From Flavobacterium sp. SUN052 (GTDB lineage Bacteria > Bacteroidota > Bacteroidia > Flavobacteriales > Flavobacteriaceae): a DNA stretch of 64,000 nt. The stretch covers positions 62,001 through 126,000 of the forward strand of contig NZ_JAPQNS010000017.1 in assembly GCF_028867935.1 (NCBI RefSeq), in the 5' to 3' direction. The position numbers were made by a program, and so were the translations under genes. Positions 33,981-41,939 of the stretch are shown here, piece after piece. Each line of letters begins with the position of its first letter. Within the stretch, counting starts at the first letter, position 1. The notes beneath the pieces are model-generated. The model had not been told where the DNA came from, did no database searches, and worked only from the letters and a program-made list of their open reading frames with translations.

Positions 33981-34946
33981 TCAACCGTTTAACTGACGAA
34001 CGGCATATCCAAAACCAGATGCACCGAAGCCATTTCCATTATAGAACATGACCCACTGATCTTTGTTTTGTACAATATGGCAATAATCCATCATCATCGA
34101 GTCCCACCCGTCAATAGAACGCTCAATTCCTGCATCCGCATCCCGGCGTTCCCACGTGATACCGTCTTTCGATTCGGCATAACCAATCCGGTAACTCTGG
34201 CTTACGTCGGTACGGTAATTTACGGAGTTGCGGTACGAGAAATACATTTTATACAAGCCATTTTCTTTGTAGACGGTTGGCCGACCAATTGCATCCGTAA
34301 ATTCATCGTACCCAACGCACACCTGCCCCGTCCGGTTCCAATGAATACCATCAGCCGATTCGGCATATTTTACATCGTAAAACGGCTCGGGGTGATTGTT
34401 GATAATCTCAATTTTGGTGCACGACAAATACCACATCCGCCACAGAATACTCCCGTCGGCTTGTTCTTCGCGCATTACACACGGCTGTGCTACCCACACC
34501 TGATCGAACATATACCGGTCGAGCAGTGGCCCATCGAACGCACGCTGGAAGGTGAGGCCGCCATCGCGGCTAATAGCCAGGCCAATACCGAGCCGATAGA
34601 ACGTAGTTTCACTTTTGTTCCAGCCCGTATAATAAAGCCAGATGTCGGTGCCACCCTGCTCATTCGGAACGGGTAGAAACCACGAGGGCATCGTTCCGGT
34701 TTCGTCGAACATGCCAACCGCGCCTTTACTTAGGCTAGGTTTATCATGTACGTATAAAACGTTTGTTAGATCATTGGCATCGAGTTCAACAAATGAAGTC
34801 GACGAGGCACTATTTTCGTCGCGGGTAGCGAAATAAACCCGTAGCCGATCATTGTCGAGCGGGTAACCGAAAGGCACCTGAGCATGGGTGCGGCTGAACG
34901 GTTGAGAACCGTCGGGCTTAAAAATTACTCCTTTTTTAGTCCACAT
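33981..34946 (-). CDS. GH43/GH130-like five-bladed propeller protein
   Basis: 321 residues, no signal peptide. Blade motifs include HAQVPFGYPLDNDRLRVYFA, WLYYTGWNKSETTFYRLGIG, AISRDGGLTF, RMWYLSCTK, KYAESADGIHWNRTGQV, YKMYFSYRNS, YAESKDGITWERRD and GWDSMMMDYCHIV. These resemble GH43, GH32 and GH130 folds. Catalytic acids cannot be fixed by eye. Cytoplasmic location and the company of glycosyltransferases suggest sugar processing or sensing during polysaccharide synthesis. Its start overlaps the end of the upstream GT-C gene by 11 bp. Confidence 0.8.
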   Translation of the reverse strand: MWTKKGVIFKPDGSQPFSRTHAQVPFGYPLDNDRLRVYFATRDENSASSTSFVELDANDLTNVLYVHDKPSLSKGAVGMFDETGTMPSWFLPVPNEQGGTDIWLYYTGWNKSETTFYRLGIGLAISRDGGLTFQRAFDGPLLDRYMFDQVWVAQPCVMREEQADGSILWRMWYLSCTKIEIINNHPEPFYDVKYAESADGIHWNRTGQVCVGYDEFTDAIGRPTVYKENGLYKMYFSYRNSVNYRTDVSQSYRIGYAESKDGITWERRDADAGIERSIDGWDSMMMDYCHIVQNKDQWVMFYNGNGFGASGFGYAVRQLNG

Positions 34947-36597
34947 AATTTAGTCTGTCTTTCCGCACATACAGGCGGGCATCATTGTACAACCCCATGT
35001 ATTTGTAGTGAGCTTGTACAAAAGCCGCCAGCGGTTTAATAATTTCATGCCCCTGCGTTTTTCGGTCCATGATCCAGTGACTCTGACTACCCACCGCATC
35101 AACAAAAACGGGGGGAACGGAGCGCAAAAAATCCTTTAAGTACCGTTGCTGATAAACGGGCGTCATCGGGCTTTCGAACACACAACGTTCTGAGTGGTTC
35201 TCAGCTGTACCCTGAGTCATTTTTGCGCTTACGTAGTAATCGCACCGCCATCCCCAAACCACCAGGGGCTCTCCCGTTTTTGCGTACTTTCTGATTTGCT
35301 GAACAATGGGCGGTTGAGGGGTAGAAAAGCCCGCCATATTGTTCGGATAGAAATTGAGTGGGATATTCCGAGCGTAATTCAACGCGCCCTTCCCTACAAT
35401 TAAACTTAAAAAGAGAAGCGTTACCACTATGGGAACCCACTGACTAATGGCCGTCCCTGAAGACATCATACCTATTCTCCATCCTAAAGCCAGCAGTAAG
35501 AACACAGGGCCGACCATAAAAAAGAAGTAGTGCACGAATTCGGTACCGGTTCGGGTGACGGCATAAAAAGCAGCCAGCAACGAGAAACCAATAAAACTTA
35601 AACGTACCGCCCACTGGCCCGACACTACCGAACGGCGGGGCACCGCAAGGTATCGAACTACAGCCGCGATCGTTAGTACGGCACTAAATGTTAATAACCA
35701 GCCGAATTCTTCTCCCTTTGCCATATGGCGGGGGAAGTTCAGGATATTCTGCCAGTGATTGGTATTACCGCCATAGCGAAGGTTGCCTTCAATATAAAAT
35801 AACCAGAAGTCATTGTATAACCCATTAAGCCACGCTATTGCGATGAATGCTGCCGGTATAATCAGCGCGCCTATGCCCAGAATAACCAGTCGACTTAGTT
35901 TAGGGGGTAATGCTACAGGTTGTTTTATTATGCTGATAGCCGTAAAGAGCCCTAACACAGCAGCTACTGGAGCTCCTTGAATTTTACCCAATGGCACCAT
36001 ACCAAGTAGCAGACCCAACAAAAAAAGTGTCGTATAAGCAGGGTGAGTGTTGGTATCAATCTTTGAAAAAAGCCAGGTTCCCAGTGAGAGCAAGAAGAGG
36101 GGCACCAACTCACTGCAATAACTGAGCAGATCTCCGCTTTGAGTCAATCCTAATGTAAACAATATGGGCAGTAAAGCCAGGCGTGCTGGCAGTTGACCAA
36201 ACCATCGTTGTGCAGCTTTGTATAAAAAAAGTAAGCTTAGCGCAATGAGACCGAAAGCAAGAAGCCGGGCTGAAATATAATTGTAGGATAAGCCAAGCCA
36301 GGAAGGCAAAATGAGTGCGTAGCTATCTAATGGGCCAATGGTTGTGCCATCAACGGAGCGGAAATAAACAGGGTCAACGGCGAGGGTATGCCCCTGAGTG
36401 ATCATCTGACTTTCGTCGGGATTGATTTCGCGGTTGTAAACAAGGGTAGGTAAGCGTAGTATGAATAGTGTGCCGAGTGATAAAGCCAACAGTACACTAT
36501 CGCTGATGCGCGTGCGTAATGTCACCCAGATTAGCCCAAAACAGAGCAGGCAACAAAGAAGCCAGTAAAAAACAGGAAACGTATCGAAACGAAGCAT
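34936..36597 (-). CDS. Polytopic GT-C glycosyltransferase (ArnT/PMT-like)
   Basis: 553 residues with about 11-12 membrane segments. The first large loop carries the acidic GT-C motif in YNREINPDESQMITQG (Asp/Glu near residue 60), and the C-terminal ~120 residues form a soluble domain (PLVVWGWRCDYYVSAKMTQG). GT-C enzymes use polyprenyl-phosphate sugars as donors, so the DPM1-like GT2 at 31228 is a logical donor supplier. First gene of the five-gene minus-strand cluster 36597 to 31228. The gap upstream (36598-36806) is AT-rich and likely carries the promoter. Confidence 0.85.
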   Translation of the reverse strand: MLRFDTFPVFYWLLCCLLCFGLIWVTLRTRISDSVLLALSLGTLFILRLPTLVYNREINPDESQMITQGHTLAVDPVYFRSVDGTTIGPLDSYALILPSWLGLSYNYISARLLAFGLIALSLLFLYKAAQRWFGQLPARLALLPILFTLGLTQSGDLLSYCSELVPLFLLSLGTWLFSKIDTNTHPAYTTLFLLGLLLGMVPLGKIQGAPVAAVLGLFTAISIIKQPVALPPKLSRLVILGIGALIIPAAFIAIAWLNGLYNDFWLFYIEGNLRYGGNTNHWQNILNFPRHMAKGEEFGWLLTFSAVLTIAAVVRYLAVPRRSVVSGQWAVRLSFIGFSLLAAFYAVTRTGTEFVHYFFFMVGPVFLLLALGWRIGMMSSGTAISQWVPIVVTLLFLSLIVGKGALNYARNIPLNFYPNNMAGFSTPQPPIVQQIRKYAKTGEPLVVWGWRCDYYVSAKMTQGTAENHSERCVFESPMTPVYQQRYLKDFLRSVPPVFVDAVGSQSHWIMDRKTQGHEIIKPLAAFVQAHYKYMGLYNDARLYVRKDRLNYVD

Positions 36598-36806
36598 TTA
36601 AAAATTTGGAATGGCCGGGATCTGGCAACTCCGCCAGCAATTTGCTGACGTACTTAAGCAACATACGTAACGGGCACTTTTGCAATTTTTAATTTTCGTT
36701 CAACTATCTGTTTCATCAAACCGCACGTGATACCATAAGTAATCCATCGCCATTCTACTATTTGCTTCTATGTATCATTGCGGTTGATGTAAGTGGATAA
36801 GGGAAA

Positions 36807-36838
36807 CGAAAAAGGCGGGTCGTAAACCCGCCTTTTCG
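36807..36838 (-). terminator. Rho-independent terminator of the epimerase gene
   Basis: GGCGGGT (36814-36820) and ACCCGCC (36826-36832), extended by A and T tracts on both sides, lie 3 bp past the minus-strand stop at 36841. Confidence 0.88.
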
Positions 36839-36840
36839 TG

Positions 36841-37914
36841 TTATTTAGTAACGGCTAAGCGGGCAACCATACTATCGTGAATCTCAACCATTGTTTCTTT
36901 GAGATCGTAGCTCCAGTTCCAGCCGGGATAGTGCTCCTTAAACTTATTCAGGTTCGACACATACCAGATGTGATCACCAATGCGGTTTGTTTCGGAGTAT
37001 TGGTAATTCATTGTGTTACCCGAAATTTCTTCACACAGTGCAATGGCCTCAATCATTGAGCAATTGGCATGACGACCACCACCCGCATTATACACCTCGC
37101 CCATCCGTGGGTTTTGGTAATAGTGCCAAAACATGTTCACTAGGTCGTGGCTGTGAATATTGTCGCGAACCTGCTTGCCTTTATACCCAAAAATGGTGTA
37201 TTGCGTACCAGTGATAGCACACTTCATGAGATAACTCAGGAAGCCGTGCAATTGAGCGCCTGAGTGATTAGGACCGGTCAAGCAACCACCCCTGAACACG
37301 CCTGTTTTCATCCCGAAATACCGGCCATATTCCTGCACCAGAATGTCAGCTGCCACTTTTGAGGCACCAAACAGGGAATGCTTTGTGTGGTCGATACTCA
37401 TGTGCTCGTCGATACCATCCTTGAAATAAGGGTGGTTCTCATCGATTTCCCAACGTGTTTCCGTTTCGATCAGCGGCAAGTAGTTCGGGTTATCACCATA
37501 CACTTTGTTTGTGGAGGTGAAAATGAATACCGCATCGGGGCAATGCTGACGGGTCATTTCGAGCAGGTTCAGCGTACCGTTGGCGTTTACCGTAAAGTCG
37601 GTGAAGGGTTCGCGGGCAGCCCAATCGTGCGATGGTTGTGCCGCTGCATGAACGATCATTTTAATATCCGTACCGAATTCCCGAAAAATCGGGTCCAATT
37701 CTGATACCTCGCGAATGTCAGCAGAGCGGTGTGTGTAGTTGGAATAAGCATCGGCAAGACGATTCCGGTTCCACTCGGTCGACCCATCGGTGCCGAAGAA
37801 ATACTGCCGCATATTGTTGTCGATTCCAACAACTAAATCGAATTTATCTGAGAAAAACGCAACTGACTCGCTTCCGATCAGGCCAGCCGAACCTGTAACT
37901 AATGCAACATTCAT
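36841..37914 (-). CDS. NAD-dependent epimerase/dehydratase (CDP-paratose-epimerase-like)
   Basis: 357 residues, extended SDR fold. Nucleotide-binding [16 protein letters not shown], Asp32 after the second strand, [15 protein letters not shown], Ser/Thr catalytic region [13 protein letters not shown], and the active-site helix [14 protein letters not shown]. The catalytic Tyr of the YxxxK motif is Phe182 here (F-G-A-S-K186). The substrate lid [13 protein letters not shown] and the NAD/sugar sites otherwise look intact and resemble CDP-tyvelose/paratose 2-epimerases. It lies upstream of the glycan cluster on the same strand and probably makes or binds a nucleotide sugar for it. Confidence 0.87.
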   Translation of the reverse strand: MNVALVTGSAGLIGSESVAFFSDKFDLVVGIDNNMRQYFFGTDGSTEWNRNRLADAYSNYTHRSADIREVSELDPIFREFGTDIKMIVHAAAQPSHDWAAREPFTDFTVNANGTLNLLEMTRQHCPDAVFIFTSTNKVYGDNPNYLPLIETETRWEIDENHPYFKDGIDEHMSIDHTKHSLFGASKVAADILVQEYGRYFGMKTGVFRGGCLTGPNHSGAQLHGFLSYLMKCAITGTQYTIFGYKGKQVRDNIHSHDLVNMFWHYYQNPRMGEVYNAGGGRHANCSMIEAIALCEEISGNTMNYQYSETNRIGDHIWYVSNLNKFKEHYPGWNWSYDLKETMVEIHDSMVARLAVTK

Positions 37915-38159
37915 ATCAACTGAGGAATACTCTCGATTAGTTTATGCCGAAAAAATCCAATTTGGCTCTTGTTTCGACACCTCAAAATTAACGGAAAAAA
38001 GTTATCTCTGCTTAACCCTTATCCAACGGTTTGAAGTAAAGCTGAAATAAGTTGAAAGTAGAATCCTCCGTTTCTAAAAAATAGTCAATTTTTACACGTC
38101 TCGGTTATACATTTACCCACTAGCCTTTTACAATAAAAAATACCACTCATTATTTTATC

Positions 38160-39023
38160 ATGTCACTAATAAAGCCAATTCAGCAGGCCGATGCGTTGCT
38201 GGCCGATATTGAATCAGTACGTCATTCGTCGGAATCTTCGGACAAGTCTCCTCTACATATCTGGTGGCTCGGCCAAAGTGGTTTTCTTATTCAGTATCAG
38301 GGCAAACACTTACTTTTTGACCCCTATTTGTCCGATTCTCTGACGACTAAATATGCACAAACCGATAAACCACACACCCGAATCTCGGAGCTTGTTGTTG
38401 ATCCGGCGCTACTGCCCGAAATCAATATTGTCACGTCGAGTCATAATCATACCGACCATTTAGACGCTGAAACGCTAATCCCTATTCTAGCCAAGAACCC
38501 TGGTGTTCAGTTAATTTTTCCAGAAGCGAATCGAGCGTTTGTGGCCAACCGGCTGGGTCTCCCCCTCGATTCGACAACCCTTATTGGCATGATTGATGGA
38601 CAAACGCTGGATGTGGACGATTTTCGGTTCCACGGGGTATCGGCAGCGCACAATGAGGTGGAACGCGACAACCTCGGCCAACCAAAGTTTATGGGTTTTG
38701 TAGTGAACGTAGGCCCCTACACGCTTTATCACTCCGGCGATACGCTTTGGTACCACAGCATGGTCAAGATACTGAAAGGATTCAATATCGATGTCGCGTT
38801 TCTGCCAATTAACGGCAACAAACCCGAACGGCGCGTGGCAGGCAACCTCAACCCCAACGAAGCCGCCCACCTAGGTGTAGCTATTGATGCCAAACTCGTA
38901 ATACCGCATCACTACGATTTATTCGCTTTCAATACGGCAGATCCAGCTGATTTTGTGAGGGCTTGCGAACAGTACCAAACACCTTACCGAGTAATGCAGT
39001 TGGGAGAGCGATTTAGCCTTTGA
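38160..39023 (+). CDS. Metallo-beta-lactamase-fold hydrolase (UlaG/YtnP-like)
   Basis: 287 residues. Metal motifs: IVTSSHNHTDHLDAET (HxHxDH), then a second His in GVSAAHNE, the bridging Asp in YHSGDTLWY and a last His in VIPHHYDLF. The WWLGQSGFLIQYQGKHLLFD start is that of UlaG/NAPE-PLD-like MBL proteins, which cleave lactones or phosphodiester lipids. No signal peptide, so cytoplasmic. Isolated plus-strand gene, 137 bp beyond the end of an AT-rich region with no clear promoter; its stop nearly touches the convergent TPR gene. Substrate unknown. Confidence 0.87.
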   Translation: MSLIKPIQQADALLADIESVRHSSESSDKSPLHIWWLGQSGFLIQYQGKHLLFDPYLSDSLTTKYAQTDKPHTRISELVVDPALLPEINIVTSSHNHTDHLDAETLIPILAKNPGVQLIFPEANRAFVANRLGLPLDSTTLIGMIDGQTLDVDDFRFHGVSAAHNEVERDNLGQPKFMGFVVNVGPYTLYHSGDTLWYHSMVKILKGFNIDVAFLPINGNKPERRVAGNLNPNEAAHLGVAIDAKLVIPHHYDLFAFNTADPADFVRACEQYQTPYRVMQLGERFSL

Positions 39024-39025
39024 GA

Positions 39026-39898
39026 TTACTGTTTCAAAGCTTCCTCAATATCCTGTTCGGTTACCGGATTCGTATAATCTTCGGGTTGGGTAATACCTTT
39101 CACCCGGTTGGCTTGCCAAAAAAACAGGGCATCCTGAAATGTCCGTTTGGCATCGGTGGTGCGCCCCTGTTGTAGATAAGCTTTTCCCGTGTAATAAAGG
39201 GCAAGGGGACTTTCTGATGTACTGTTTTTCTGAGCCGCTTCCAAATCGACTAAAGCTTTATCGGGCTGATTCAACGCCAAATAGCTAATAGCCCGAGTAA
39301 CATAGTGCTTGTAGTTCACCCATTCAGAGCCATGCTTTTTGGCCAGCGAATCAATTCCCTTACTGAATTGCTTGACCGCTTCGGCATGATTTCCCATCCC
39401 CCGATAGCAAATTCCTTTGTGGTAACTGATGGGCGAAATGCCGTCTGAATCATCAAAATCAGGCGTTAGGGCATCAAAAGCTTCCAGATGGCGGAGTGCT
39501 CGCGGATAATCGCGAAACGTCATCATGTATGTCCAGGCAGCGTCGCGGTGCTGCTTCGGATCAAGCTCAGTACTTTTTTCAAGAAGCTGCACACCCTTCT
39601 CGTAGTCCTGTTGGCGCATGTAATGAAACGACATCTCTCTGCTCATCCGGGCTTCCATCTGAAGGGAGTCCTGACGGTTTTGTACGCTGCCAGTAAGCGT
39701 ACGTTGGCGGAACGGGACTAGCCATCGCTGGTTTGGCCGGGAAAGAAGCCGTCCGTTGATAACCCCCATAAAATTATTGTTTTTAAGCCGGTTAATTGAC
39801 AACACTGAAGCAATATCAATCAGTTTATCCCCACCAAATTGAGCCCTACCTGTTAAGGACAACACGGTGCAAACAAGTATAAGCAGGAGCGTTTTCAT
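39026..39898 (-). CDS. Secreted TPR-repeat protein
   Basis: 290 residues with a signal peptide (MKTLLLILVCTVLSLTGRAQ). At least four tetratricopeptide units: about 90-125 (REMSFHYMRQQDYEKGVQLL), 126-160 (RDAAWTYMMTFRDYPRALRH), 165-200 (CYRGMGNHAEAVKQFSKGID), and 205-270 (AISYLALNQPDKALVDLEAA; ALYYTGKAYLQQGRTTDAKR). Likely a periplasmic scaffold. Its ATG overlaps the stop of the upstream gene by one base (TAATG), so it is translationally coupled to that TonB-like protein. No enzymatic role is visible. Confidence 0.85.
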   Translation of the reverse strand: MKTLLLILVCTVLSLTGRAQFGGDKLIDIASVLSINRLKNNNFMGVINGRLLSRPNQRWLVPFRQRTLTGSVQNRQDSLQMEARMSREMSFHYMRQQDYEKGVQLLEKSTELDPKQHRDAAWTYMMTFRDYPRALRHLEAFDALTPDFDDSDGISPISYHKGICYRGMGNHAEAVKQFSKGIDSLAKKHGSEWVNYKHYVTRAISYLALNQPDKALVDLEAAQKNSTSESPLALYYTGKAYLQQGRTTDAKRTFQDALFFWQANRVKGITQPEDYTNPVTEQDIEEALKQ

Positions 39899-40983
39899 TA
39901 GAATATATCCGTTATCCGTCCATCAGTGAGCCGAATTGTGAAGGAAACAAGCCGGTCATAGTCTTCTTGTTTACCAAGCAAACTAACGGGTAATTGCTCA
40001 CGGCTAATGCGTTTTATCTGATCCGTTATTCGTTGGTCAAACGAGCGATTGCAGTAGTTCTCGTCAACTTGCTTCATATCGACAGGGCCTTTTTCGCCCA
40101 CACAATTTAGCAAAAACGAGACAAATATTAAGCCCGACTCGGCAGGTACATCTGTCGCTTTATACTGCTGTTGGAACATGCCTAATAGCTTTGCCTGTTT
40201 ATCGCCAAGCGACCAGAAAACATAGTTTTGATTGCGTTCAAAACAATTAGTACATACCTGAAAATCGGTTGGCTGAAGCATTTCATTAGCCCCAAACATG
40301 CGTACCCACCGTAGTGTTTCTACTCCTACGTTTGGCTGAAGTGCCGCTCCCCCAAAACCACCTAACAGTTTGAATACGCCGACTTCGCTACTCATTACCT
40401 GCCAAAACGTTCGGATATTTCCCTCGCGGCTATGCGCACTTCCCCGGATCACCAAAAACGCCGATTCTTCCATTTTCAGTACGTCGATGTAATGCACGGT
40501 CTGTTTACCTGTTCGGCGGTTGCGAACAGCCACACGTCCATCGGCAGCAATGAGATACTGCACACTGTCGGACTGCCAAACGGCACCAGCCGACCGTTGC
40601 CCCACCAACCGTTCCCAGACCGTTTCACGCGAAATTGGCACGGCTTTATAGCGTCGGAACACCATCGGTTGTACTCGGCCGATGCGTAGAACATCTCTGT
40701 TTAATGAGACCAGTTCAGGTGCGTAATGCGTTGTATCTAACCGTAACACAGAGCCCTCCATAGCCCACCTGCCTGTGCGTGGCGCTTCCGATTCATCGAC
40801 CAAACCTAATTGCCACGTGCTATCCGGGTTGAAATCCATGTAAGCAGGCAGCGGGCAATACGAATTACTATCCCACTCCGTGTGTACACCAATCCAACGA
40901 CCAGTGAGTGACTGGTTTTGGCCACGAAGCGCGAATGAATAAAAAAGCGAAAGTGCGAGTGTTAAGGTGGAGATAAAGCGCAT
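39898..40983 (-). CDS. Secreted protein with lipocalin-like N-terminus and TonB-C-like tail
   Basis: 361 residues, signal peptide ending FALRGQ. Residues about 25-110 look like a lipocalin/META-like beta-barrel (SLTGRWIGVHTEWDSN, YMDFNPDSTWQLGLVDE, GRWAMEGSVLRLDT). The middle region is unassigned. The last ~100 residues (SGLIFVSFLLNCVGEKGPVD, then RITDQIKRISREQLP) resemble the C-terminal domain of Bacteroidota energy transducers. There is no N-terminal membrane anchor or proline-rich spacer, so it is not a working TonB. Translated with the TPR protein through a TAATG junction. Confidence 0.65.
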   Translation of the reverse strand: MRFISTLTLALSLFYSFALRGQNQSLTGRWIGVHTEWDSNSYCPLPAYMDFNPDSTWQLGLVDESEAPRTGRWAMEGSVLRLDTTHYAPELVSLNRDVLRIGRVQPMVFRRYKAVPISRETVWERLVGQRSAGAVWQSDSVQYLIAADGRVAVRNRRTGKQTVHYIDVLKMEESAFLVIRGSAHSREGNIRTFWQVMSSEVGVFKLLGGFGGAALQPNVGVETLRWVRMFGANEMLQPTDFQVCTNCFERNQNYVFWSLGDKQAKLLGMFQQQYKATDVPAESGLIFVSFLLNCVGEKGPVDMKQVDENYCNRSFDQRITDQIKRISREQLPVSLLGKQEDYDRLVSFTIRLTDGRITDIF

Positions 40984-41059
40984 AATCAGACGTTGTTCGA
41001 CCTATGCTTTTCAGCGCAGTTGAGCACCGATACTAGTCAACGTAAACAACTCTCCAAAG

Positions 41060-41163
41060 TTATGCTAAGCTTTTCCAAATCGTATCATAGACATCAACCG
41101 CCGACACACTTCCTGAACCCAATACCCACCCCTTACCCATCAATACCGGGTGGTATTCGGGAA
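41060..41163 (-). pseudogene. Detached 3' end of an eboF-like gene
   Basis: The minus strand reads PEYHPVLMGKG...SVSAVDVYDTIWKSLA followed by a stop (41060-41062). It matches the C-terminus of the EboF phosphodiesterase encoded at 41923-43296 (PEYHPVLIGNG...SVSAVDVYGTIWKTL). DNA identity is about 80% with a 6-bp length difference. Nothing of the gene remains beyond ~41165. The MNT/HEPN pair lies exactly between this fragment and the real eboF end. Confidence 0.8.
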
Positions 41164-41208
41164 ATGAAACTGCCCTTTTTTTGTACCTTAGCATTTAAAC
41201 AAAAGAAA

Positions 41209-41544
41209 ATGAATCCAGGAAGCACGAGCCATTTCAGGCAAATAGCCAGCGAATTCAAACAGGAATTACGATCAATCTATGGCGACGGCCTGGCTGATCT
41301 CATACTGTTTGGCTCGTACGCACGGGGTGATTTTCATACCGAATCGGATATAGATTTTGCCATTGTGTTAAAAGACCCCAACACTCGTGCTGCTGCTGAA
41401 ATTTTCCGACTGGCTCCACTCAGCGCTGAACTTAGCCTTAAATATGGGATGATCGTATCTATTCTACCAGTTTCTGAGAGAAAATTGAAAACGTCTGGCC
41501 AAGGGGTTTATGAAGCTATCCGAAACGAGGGAATTAGGTTATGA
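41209..41544 (+). CDS. MNT-type minimal nucleotidyltransferase (antitoxin of an MNT/HEPN pair)
   Basis: 111 residues from the ATG at 41209; the open frame runs upstream through the eboF remnant but without the domain. The nucleotidyltransferase signature is complete: LFGSYARGD with Gly35-Ser36 and the catalytic Asp47/Asp49 (ESDIDFAIV). The rest is a short alpha-beta core (LKYGMIVSILPVSERKLKTS). In characterised MNT/HEPN systems this protein AMPylates the HEPN toxin and silences it. It overlaps the HEPN gene by 4 bp (ATGA). A TACCTTAG box at 41184-41191 resembles a -7 element. Confidence 0.88.
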   Translation: MNPGSTSHFRQIASEFKQELRSIYGDGLADLILFGSYARGDFHTESDIDFAIVLKDPNTRAAAEIFRLAPLSAELSLKYGMIVSILPVSERKLKTSGQGVYEAIRNEGIRL

Positions 41545-41939
41545 GTAAACTTTATGAAGCGCAACAGGCTATTGAAAGAGCTGAAGATACGCTACAGGAA
41601 GCAGTTTATAATTTAGAGGGAGGTTTTCCAATAGCAGCTGCCAATCGGTCTTATTATGCTATCTATTACTGTCTGACAGCCCTCCTTTACACTGAAGAAG
41701 TACAAACTAAGACTCATTCGGGCGCCCAAAACAAATTTCATGAGTTATTTATTCGTACAAATAGATTTCCACGCGAAACGGTTCATTGGGTACAAACAGC
41801 CTTCCAACTCCGTCAATCAGGAGATTATGATTTGGAATCTGACATTACAGAAGAGGAAGGCCGACGATCTTTAAATTATTCTCGCCAGTTTTATGCCTTA
41901 ACGAAAGCCTATCTGGACGAGCTCATAAAGCCCCAGTAG
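41541..41939 (+). CDS. HEPN-domain protein (partner of MNT)
   Basis: 132 residues, all-helical. HEPN helix 2 appears as AAANRSYYAIYYCLTALLYT, followed by THSGAQNKFHELFI and the closing YSRQFYALTKAYLDELIKP. The ribonuclease motif Rx4-6H of HepT toxins is not seen, as in the PF05168-type HEPN partners of small nucleotidyltransferases (HI0074-like). It may therefore be a non-catalytic or differently acting partner. Its 3' end overlaps the convergent eboF stop by 17 bp, and together with the MNT gene it is bracketed by two eboF 3' ends. Confidence 0.87.
   Translation: MSKLYEAQQAIERAEDTLQEAVYNLEGGFPIAAANRSYYAIYYCLTALLYTEEVQTKTHSGAQNKFHELFIRTNRFPRETVHWVQTAFQLRQSGDYDLESDITEEEGRRSLNYSRQFYALTKAYLDELIKPQ

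Noticed and set aside
34068..34676. 202-codon plus-strand open frame inside the GH43-like gene
   Set aside because: Antisense to a gene with clear propeller motifs; no domain of its own.
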